Assembly (NCBI RefSeq): GCF_035046485.1
Contig: NC_085137.1
Location: 449,430,980 to 449,494,979 of the forward strand
Length of the DNA: 64,000 nt
Source of the DNA: Aedes albopictus
Lineage: Eukaryota; Arthropoda; Insecta; Diptera; Culicidae
Reading direction: 5' to 3'
In this document: one piece after another, positions 23,569 through 32,900 of the stretch
Layout: each line of letters starts with the position of its first letter
Numbering within the stretch: the first letter of the stretch is position 1
The notes under the pieces: model-generated
Told to the model about the DNA's origin: nothing
Databases searched by the model: none
Seen by the model: only the letters and a program-made list of their open reading frames with translations
Program-made: the position numbers and the translations under genes

Positions 23569-24659
23569 TGAACTCCTTGTTACTGCAAAGTGGTTTTCAG
23601 TGTAAGGGTGCTCGCCCCTCCCTGGCCGAAAAGCTGGCTACGCCCTTGATCTCATTGATTATACCAGAGTAGTTATTGTTACAATTTCCGTGGTTTTATC
23701 ATCATTCTGCATTTAGTTTATAACATAAAAAGTTATTGACAATTTTTATATCATCATAAAATAATATGTTACAAACTTGATATAATTAGTCGGGCAACCT
23801 CGCCTAAAGGGAGCTTTTTTATATTTTTTCTTTCCTGGGAAATCATAACTTGTATTTACATTTATTTTTAAATTATTTAAATATAGATATTTTGCCCCCT
23901 CCCCCTTCCAATGCCATTGTTTCATTTGTAGTGAATCGCAACAATTCACATTTTTTTTAAATTTTCCCCAATCATGATGCACAGTAAAACATTTTAGTAG
24001 AGTTAAGTTCACTCTAAAATTATTTTGCTTGAAATTGCACGGAAAATTAAATAGAAGACCCACATCCGCATGAAAAACTCTGCCGGAGGTACCAGCTTCA
24101 ACATATCAGGGATAAGGAAAACAAATTAGCTTCACATTTGAAATTGGGCTCACAAACCGTAGCCATATGTAATCTTTGCTGCAATGCTTGCGCCACCAAT
24201 TGAGGAAACTCTAAAGTTAATTGTTCACCATGTACGAATAATGATTTTTCTGAACAACTTTTCCGGAGACAGTATGCTAAATGTTGTGTAATTCAAAAAA
24301 TATTCACTTCATAAGTGATGGTACATAAACTGGACGGTGGGCGGATATGGGTTAATGGACGGTATGTTCTTAAATTTTCCGAATAAATCAAGTAAGACAT
24401 TATTGTTTAAATTGATTGATTTAGACATTCTTCTAGAAAAAAATAGACATTCTTCGCCCAGGAACATTAAAAAAAAGAGATGTGCTTGCATGTCGAGCAT
24501 TTCTTAAGAAATGTACCCTCCATATGAAAGCAATAAACTGTTTAATCAATAATTCCGAATCCAATTTCACCTTACAACCGATCGCTTGTAGTAACAAACT
24601 GCCCACTTCCGCTCGACTTTTCCCCCTATTTTAGCGTTCCTTTCGTGTTAAAACTTCAC
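23569..24659. other. No gene seen
   Basis: AT-rich spacer. No frame, RNA or bounded repeat was found. Confidence 0.4.
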
Positions 24660-24663
24660 TTAA

Positions 24664-24752
24664 CCCTTATGTGGCCGACAGGGTACCCGGGTAGCCCCCC
24701 TTAAAAAAGCACGGTGTAGAAAAAAGCAAAAAGTTGGTCGGACACATAACGG
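24664..24752. mobile_element. 89-bp TTAA MITE
   Basis: TTAA flanks inverted ends CCCTTATGTGGCCGAC and GTCGGACACATAACGG (TTAA at 24660-24663 and 24753-24756). TTAA plus CCC-type ends suggests piggyBac-related mobilisation. Confidence 0.75.
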
Positions 24753-24842
24753 TTAATCAAAGAATCACCATGCGTCTCCACCACACTGTTGTTCACACCC
24801 TCCTCCTACGGTTGTTGACTTTTTTCGAAGTGAAAAACTATA

Positions 24843-25747
24843 GGGGAGACTGGGGAGACTTGATCCCTTTTTCTTAATTTACCTGAAACTTTTAGAAAAA
24901 GCACAAAACTAGATCCGATTTCCATTCAAAATGGCAGGTAAACATCTATTGCAAGTTAATACACAACAAAAGGCCTTTAAATTATTGTTAAAGTTTTCAA
25001 AACTGTGTTTTTATGGAGGCATGTCTTATGATGTATTTTTCAAAAATGGGTGACACTTGATCCCCATTTGAGCAAATGGTTTATTTAGAGGGAAAATAAT
25101 TCCAGAGTCTTCCTATTCATTTTCTTTTTGAGTTTTCTTGTATTTTCGATGAAAATGGAGTGTTTGAAATTGTAAGATTTCCTTAAATTTTTAAGGATAT
25201 GCCGTATTTTCGAAATGGGGAGACTTGATCCCCCTTTTCTTGGTTTGTACTAAAGTTATAATTATCTGACACATTTTATCGTTGAATAGACTAGAATTCC
25301 AAGTAAATAGAGGCTTCCGAATATAATTTTATTTTTCACATGTATAATGTGTGTGTAATCCTCGAGGGATCAAGTCTCCCCATGTCACTGTTGTGTATAC
25401 TAAGCCGAATTATTTAAACAATGTTAACAACAGCCTTATTTGGATAAATAAGTTTGAAAGTATTTTATATAAACTATGTGCTGTAAAATTTTGACACGAT
25501 TTGGTTCAATTTTCACAAAGTTATTTAGATTTTTCGGAATCGCCTAAAAGATTTCTGAAGGACTGAAAACAAACCATCAGCCGTTAAAAAATAATACAAT
25601 GTACAATCGAAATCACTTGTAGCCAAAACATACTCGTTTGTCCAGGAGTAGTTTTGGAAAAATTATGCTAGAAGAAAACTGGTTTTGATTCCGAGAAAAT
25701 ATGGGGGGAACAAGTCTCCCCAGGGATCAAGTCTCCTCAGTCTCCCC
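24843..25747. mobile_element. TA-flanked element (GGGGAGACTTGATCCC class)
   Basis: Ends GGGGAGACTGGGGAGACTTG and its complement are bounded by TA (24841-24842, 25748-25749). Variants of GGGGAGACTTGATCCC recur inside at about 25050, 25217, 25365 and 25707 in both orientations. No transposase frame. Confidence 0.75.
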
Positions 25748-25749
25748 TA

Positions 25750-26540
25750 CCCCATCAACCAGAACACAGTCAGTAGTGTTTTGCTACAAACGGAGCATCT
25801 GTTCGTCTCGTCTCGTCGCATGACCGGCCTACTCATTGAGCACAAGCTCACAGCAGCGCGCGAATGGTGAATTGTGACGACAACGAACGGTGGCGAGAGG
25901 CCGATTAGGTCCGCGTCATCTACCCATGACCTATCCCATTCATGTCGTGAACCGTGTGTGTGTGTGCGGGGCGGGCAATACTTAATGAAAAGAAGTTTGC
26001 AAACACGCACGCCATGCCATGTGTGGCAGGGGTTTTCAACCTTGCTAGTGGAAAACCGTTCAAAAATTAATTTTAAAGCTTTACGCATTTCTTCAACTAT
26101 AGGACTGACTTCTAAGCTTCGTACAGGAGAAGTTAAAGAAAGTCAGATGTACAAAAACAAAAGTAATAAAAACAACAGAAAGAAAAAGAAAATAAAAAAA
26201 AGTTAGAGTAAATTAAAGAGTAGAAAACATAAAAGAAAAGATAGCAAAAGAATGAAAAACAAAAACTAGTAGTAACGGAGAACCAACATTCAAAAGAGAA
26301 AAAAAAGCAGAAATACTGCGGTGTCTCATTGTTTTGTTAGATTGCCCATGGATTGGAAACGTGTGCAACGAAAAAAGAATCAGTTTAAAGCGAAATCCTC
26401 AAGCAGCAACCTGCAAGAGTAGAGATTTGGTGTTGTTTTGCAACGCTCAAATGCTTTGACGCGCGCACGCTTGGCGTGACGACGATTTTCGTCCAAGTGG
26501 TCCTAAAATAATCCACTAAAAATAAACAACTCTCAAACTC
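25750..26540. other. No gene seen
   Basis: Contains an A-rich stretch (26150-26320) and some CG-rich patches. Possibly intron or downstream flank if the candidate exon at 26543-26728 is real. No splice acceptor plus frame was identified. Confidence 0.35.
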
Positions 26541-26542
26541 AC

Positions 26543-26728
26543 ATCAGACAAAGCCGCCACCGACGACGATGACTGGTCTTCTTTTGGTGCGACAGCTTGT
26601 ACGCGGCTGCTGCACACTCCGAGACTTTTCCGAGTTTTTATTTTGCTCAAAGGGGTAGGCTTCATCGTCAGCATAGACACAGACGAGAGCAACGACGACG
26701 ACAACGGCCAGTCAAAAGCGTCACTCAT
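26543..26728 (-). CDS. Possible coding first exon, 62 codons
   Basis: On the minus strand an ATG in the context GACAATGAG opens a 62-codon frame that ends exactly at a GTGAGT splice donor (ACTCAC at 26537-26542 on the plus strand), in phase 0. The predicted peptide starts MSDAFDW and is rich in serine, leucine and lysine, without a recognised domain. Serine is mostly TCG, so low-complexity CGA repeats could mimic coding. No following exon was found to the left, so it may belong to a gene whose other exons lie outside the window or may be a 5' UTR. Confidence 0.3.
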
Positions 26729-27307
26729 TGTCGACTAATGAGTTGGAGAAGATGTGCCAAATTTTGCGGATGAGGTGGGTATATCTTATGGGCGGCTGAA
26801 GAGAGGAAAGGGTTACTAAGGAATACACATATTTCTTATGTAATGGATTCTTGTGGGTATGACGGAAATCTAGTGTGGCATATGTCTAACTAATGAGCCT
26901 GCAAGTAATCAAAATTTCAATTTTAAAATTTAAATAATGCATAGCACTATATGTTCCGACATGCTTAAAAGGTAGTATCTGATTCGATTTTCAGAACGCT
27001 CGAAATGATTTAAGGCACAGATTGAAACACAGCGGTCGCTAAATTATTAATTTAACCACAATTGATAAACGGTTGACAAACCCGCTCAAGTAATTCTCAA
27101 ATATTACAGTACTTCAATTAGATAGCGATCCGAGTCAATGTATTGTTTTCTGAAGGTCAACACACCTATAGGTACTGCTCAAACACAACCCAGAAATGGT
27201 TGATTCGATGAGAAGTGACTGAGGGTTACGGTAAAAAGAACGTTACCAGAAGACGAATGTTTGCGTCTGTTACCTGGTAGAATAGATAGCGGTACAAGGC
27301 GACATCC
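26729..27307. other. No gene seen
   Basis: Would hold the promoter of the possible minus-strand exon ending at 26728. No TATA box is clear, and no repeat boundary is visible until 27308. Confidence 0.35.
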
Positions 27308-27462
27308 TTTTATTACGTATTTGGAGGAGGTATACGACTGGGAGGAAATGTTGAACTGTTGTGGCTTTCTCAGTCTAAGAGCATTGAAACGGCTAGTTTG
27401 GCATAGCCCGACGTTTCGGTCCCGTGTATTGGACCTTTTTCAAGGGATAACTAAAAATGATA

Positions 27463-28407
27463 CAGTGTATCAAACAATTGTCCGTACAGCAATTTTTTTG
27501 TCAAAATATTTTTTCCATCAAATGTTTATAACTTTTTTATACGTCAATCAAAACTGCTGAAATTTTGACCAATCATGAATCATATATTACTGCTCTATTG
27601 GTAAAATTTTGAGCGAGATCGAATAAGTTTTCTGAAAGTTATAGAACTTTTAGTAAAACTTATAAGATTTTTGAACACATTTTTAAAACATTATATCTCA
27701 ATATGTAGCAAATGAAACTTTTTCAATCTTTTTTGTGTTACAGCTTATACCTAAGGCTTTCATATGCAGCTTCATTTGAGGTTTTATATTCACTACAAAA
27801 AATATGAAAAATTTGCTTATGCAGTTGACGATATTTAAAAAATCACCATATTTTGAACATATAATTTGCCAAACGTTTTCTACCAATAAAAGTGCATTAA
27901 CTGAACGAAAAATGCAAAGGACCTACTCTTCATATGTTGTTTAGTAGGTCCTGTATAAACATATTACATTAAGAGAGTTTAAAAATGTTGAAAACACTTG
28001 GCACTTTTATTGATCAAAATATGATAAATTTCCAAATAATACTCTGAATATATACAGATTTTTCATATTTTTTGTAGTGAATATGAATCCTCAAACGAAG
28101 CTGCATATGAAAGCCTTAGGTATAAGCTGTAACACAAAAAAGATTGAAAAAGTTTCATCGACTACATATTGAGATATAATGTTTTAAAAATGTGTTCAAA
28201 AATCCTAAAAGTTTTACTAAAAGTTCTATAACTTTCTGAAAATTTATTCGATCTCGCTCAAAATTTTACCAATGGAGCTGCAATATATGGTTTATGATTG
28301 GTCAAAATTTCAGCGTTTTTGATTGACGTATAAAAAAGTTATAAACATTTGAATGAAAAATTATTATGATCAAAAAATTGCTATACGGACAATTGTTTGA
28401 TACACTG
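27463..28407. mobile_element. 945-bp palindromic MITE, mariner-like
   Basis: Ends CAGTGTATCAAACAATTGTC and complement, TA on each side (27461-27462, 28408-28409). The two arms of roughly 450 bp are complementary almost to the centre, where GGACCTAC and GTAGGTCC close a short hairpin (about 27919-27953). The other Penelope-like arm keeps the uninserted site with CA in place of TA. Confidence 0.75.
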
Positions 28408-28808
28408 TATGCAACATTAGAACATATACACATTACAAATATACATTAAACATACGCAGTCAACCGTCTCTCGTTATGCGGTTTTTGAATGCAGTTTGAG
28501 AGTTGGAGCTTCTTGTAATGCCCTAATTTGTGCAAAGAAATGTTATTAAAATGCTAAAATTATCTAACTGACTATCTACATGGTAACAATTATCATCGAC
28601 TCACATTTAACATAAAACACATAAATTTTTCTTGTACTTTTTGGGACAAATTGCACTGCACACTACAGATAACAGCGAGCGACATACATTTATCTAACAT
28701 TAACTGTAGATTTGAATCATGGCGGCTATCGTTTGATCGGCTATTCGGTATGATTGGTAGTGTCGACTGCTAAATGCTGTGTATTACGGCTGGATTGTTT
28801 TCGGCCAG

Positions 28809-29652
28809 TGTTCAGACGATCACCAATCTTTTTAGCGAAACACTATTTTTGTAGTTAAGCGCTTTAAGCTGAAAATATCACGTATGTGGCAACCCTAATC
28901 CCACCTAATGCATCTGACAGGAGCCAACATCTATCGTGTATCCACAATGGAATCCATTGTGGATACACAAATGTTTACATACTTGATGTTGGATTCTTTA
29001 AAATGGCGGCTTCGCACCCTGGTGGAAAATATATTTACTCATGATTTTAGTTTTCTCTCAAATAATTTTATGAAACAACTTACAAATTTGGTGTTCTACC
29101 GTAGATTCGGATGGGGAATTTACCTCTCCGTCGTGTGCCACACTGAGTCGTTACAATTCGGGGTTATCTGAATTAAGCTGTGGCTGATAATTAGTATAAC
29201 TCATATCAACTATTAGAAATTCACTCAGTCAACTTACATTAAATCTTATTATTCTTATTTTCAGGTACCTCCGCTAAATGTAATCCTGCGTTGGCTAATG
29301 TTTGGGTTCACAAACTCCTAGATAAAGATTATTTAATTGGCTTCCGCATAATCCAAAATAAATGAAACATCTTACCAAGTACAAATTCAACTTTTCCGAT
29401 ATGATATTATCACTAGCTCTAATCCAACGGTTTATAATTTAATAAATTCTACAAACTTTATGTCGCTATACTGCAGGACAGATCGCAATCGAACTCAATT
29501 TCGCTTATCATCATCATCTGACATATTATTCTCCTACTTTTCACTCCGTCCACAACAGCTTTCGCTGTCATAGCTCTTAGCTGTCTATTCGCCCTTATCG
29601 ATCAGTTTAGCAATGGACTGTTAATCGGGGAGGCTACCTACTCGACGTAACA
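28809..29652 (-). repeat. 3' LTR of the BEL/Pao element, 844 bp
   Basis: Carries 154 bp (28879-29032) absent from the other LTR, bounded by two copies of GAAAATAT. The extra piece contains a perfect palindrome near 28936-28969 (GTGTATCCACAATGG and complement). Confidence 0.9.
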
Positions 29653-29696
29653 TCCCCCCACCCGTAAAGGATGGTGAAGATTAGATGGCCTCATGA

Positions 29697-29999
29697 TCAT
29701 TGACCACCTTTACCAGGCAATCCAACGTCGAGTAATGCGAGTTTCATGGCTGGCCTTCTATATACTCCGGTAGAGGTGCGTACCAGAGCCTGACGCACTC
29801 GTCCATCTCGACCTAGGAGCACCTTTTCTACACGCCCTCTGATGTATTGATTCCTTACCGTTGTACCGACAATTAGCACCAAATCACCTACATCGATATC
29901 TCGGACGTCTTCAAACCATTTACACCTACGAGTAATTACAGGCAGATATTCCTTAATCCACCTTTTCCAGAAAGCATCAGTGATGTTTTGAACCAATGT
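29697..29999 (-). CDS. BEL/Pao polyprotein C-terminal segment after a stop
   Basis: Continues in the same frame directly after the in-frame TGA that ends the main frame. The sequence (motifs FWKRWIKEYLP and VGDLVLIV) is the DUF5641-type domain that follows integrase in BEL/Pao proteins. It has no good start of its own, so it is best read as the severed tail of the polyprotein. Confidence 0.75.
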   Translation of the reverse strand, partial: TLVQNITDAFWKRWIKEYLPVITRRCKWFEDVRDIDVGDLVLIVGTTVRNQYIRGRVEKVLLGRDGRVRQALVRTSTGVYRRPAMKLALLDVGLPGKGGQ

Positions 30000-32900
30000 T
30001 CAGCAGCTTCGTAGATTGGTTCTACACTCCGTCAGCTCTGAGAGGGGTTGCTTAATTCCAGAAGAATTCCCCAACAAGAAATGATTTGGAGTTAAGGACT
30101 CCTCATCGGCGGTCTCCAATGGTACATAGGTGAGAGGGCGCGAATTGATCATCGCTTCTGCGTCCAACAAGATTGTTTGCAATGCTTCGTCGTTCGGCCG
30201 TCGAGGAGCATCGATAATTGTTCCAACAGCGCATTTGACAGAGCGCACTAAGCGCTCCCATACGCCACCCATATGTGGCGCTCCAGGCGGGTTGAAGGCC
30301 CATCGAGTATTGGTATTAGTGAATGTAGTCGCTAGCACTTGGTCCCTGGCTGCAATCTCTTGCTGCAGCTGCTTATTTGCGCCTACAAAACTGGTACCGT
30401 TGTCGCTAAAGATCTCCGCTGGCGCTCCACGACGAGAAATGAAGCGACGAATTGCCAAGATGCACGAGTCACTTGATAAAGAATGAACCACTTCGAGGTG
30501 TATTGCACGTACTGTAAGGCAGGTGAAAAGTGCCACCCAACGTTTTACCTCAGAGCGGCCGATTTTCACCTTTATCGGGCCGAAATAATCCAACCCGACG
30601 AACGTAAAGGGTCTTACAAAGGGTGTTATACGTTGTTCCGGGAGAGAAGCCATTGGTGGAGGGTGCGGCATAGCTTTTGCTATGCGACACTTTGTACATC
30701 TCTTTGCTACTTGTTTAACCAGCGTTCGGAGATTTGGTATTTCGTATCGTTGTCTCATTTCATTTACCACGGTTTCGTTATTAGCGTGGTGGTAACGCCG
30801 GTGATACCAATCGATTAAAAGCAATGTAACAGAATGCGTTTTTGGAAGTATGACCGGGTACTTGGCCTCGTCTGTCGCGTACCACGCTGCTCCTATTCTT
30901 CCTCGCATCCTTATGACTCCTTCCAGGTCGATATATGACCACAACTTGTATATCGGGCTTGACTTCTGTACTAGATTGTGGCGTGAAGTAGGAGTTCCTT
31001 GTGTTTCCCGCAGCACTCTTCGTTCCGGTTCGTAGATTTCGGCTTGAGCATACTTCCACAGTTGTTGTTCTGCTAGTCTCAATTCCTCCTGTTTTAAGGC
31101 TCCCGAATCGAGGGCTTGTCCATTCTTACGGCATTTAACGTTGTTGAAGAACCTCATTACATATGCTTGCGTTCTCAGCAAGCGTTCCCACTTATGAAAA
31201 CGGCAAAATTCAATCGGCGATGTGGGAGTAACATGATGAACGTTGTGAATGCTGACGGATTCCTCCTCGGTTGAAGCTAATTTAGGGTTTTGTGGCCACT
31301 CGATTTCACTCCGATAGAGAAAGGCGGGTCCACAAATCCAGCGTCCATTGACATCGAAATTTGGACCCTTTCCCCACTTGGTCGCATCATCTGCAGGGTT
31401 TTGTTTTGTGGGTATCCATCTCCACTGGTTCATCTTAGTCAAAGAAAGGATTTCTCCAACTCTAACTCCCACAAACTTATTGTACTTTCGGTGATCCGAT
31501 TTGATCCAAGCGAGAGCCGTCGATGAATCGGACCAGAGGTAGGTCTCTGCTATGTTGAAAGAATGGGAAGCGGTTACTGAGTCTGCCATCCGAGCACCTA
31601 TTACAGCAGCCATTAGTTCCAACCGAGGGACCGAAAGAACTTTTAGTGGTGCTACCTTACTTTTAGCACCCACAAGTGCCACCTCTACACCCTCAGTTCC
31701 GTTGGCACGCAGGTAAGCCACACATGCGTACGCTGCATCACTGGCGTCGACGAAGATGTGCAGTTGTTTGGCGTCGTTCATTGCCCCACGAAAATAGCAT
31801 CGAGGTATCTGCAACTTGCTTAATGAAGGCAGATAGCTTATCCATTGTCTCCACCTTCCCGATAAATCACTATTCACCGGTTCGTCCCAATTGACTCCGG
31901 TAGCCCAAACATCCTGAATCAAAACTCTTCCGTGAATCAGGAAAAAGGTAGCAAACCCTAGAGGATCAAACAGACTCATAACGAGTTTGAGCATTTCTCT
32001 CTTCGTCGGGGTGTGTGCGGAATCCACAGCATTGGCCAGGTCATCTCGGAGACACAGCGTGTAGACGAACACATCTTCTGCCGGGTTCCACTTCATCCCT
32101 AATACGGATTCGACTTTCTCAGCTCGTACTAGATTCAGTGGTTTAGTGTCGTCATTATCATTGGTGCTTGCTTCGTTGATCGCTGCGAGTACGTCGCCGG
32201 AGTTGGACAAGAAATTACGTAGATTGAAGCCGCCTTTAGAGTGGATCGACTTCACCTGTTTGACTACCTCGATAGCTTCTTCTATTGTCTCAAAGCTATC
32301 GAGGTAATCATCCACGTAGTGGTATTTGATTTTTGCTGTGGATGCTCGAGGGAACTCCTCCGAATATTCTCTCGCATTGGTGTTTTTTACAAATTGAGCC
32401 GAGCTTGGGGAACAAGTCGATCCAAAGGTAGCAACATCGATCACGTATACAGCAGGAGCGTCTCCGGGATTCTGTCTCCATAGAAACCGCTGCGATTGGC
32501 TATCTTCAGGTCGAATTAGAAGCCGAAGAAACATTTCCTCTATGTCTCCGGTCACCGCGATTCTGTACTCACGGAAGTGGTACAGAACAGCAACAAGGTT
32601 TGTCAACAGATCTGGACCTTTGAGCAAAGCTGAATTAAACGACACGCCGTTCACTTTCGCTGCCGCATCCCAGACTACTCGCACTTTGTTTGGCTTCTTT
32701 GGGTTGACGACTATGCACAACGGAAGGTACCAAACTCGCTTGTTGTCCGACAATTTCAGCTCCTCAGAGGTTGCCGGATGACAGTATCCTTTTGCTAAAT
32801 ATTCGTCCATTTTCTGGTGCACTCGACAACGAAGGGATGGGTCTTTGTCTAATTTCCTTTCCAGCAACTCCAGCCGCCGGACCGCCATCGGAAAGCTATC

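Noticed and set aside
29000..29171. Plus-strand 87-codon frame across the left LTR
   Set aside because: Falls across the LTR and its length-variable segment; no gene features.
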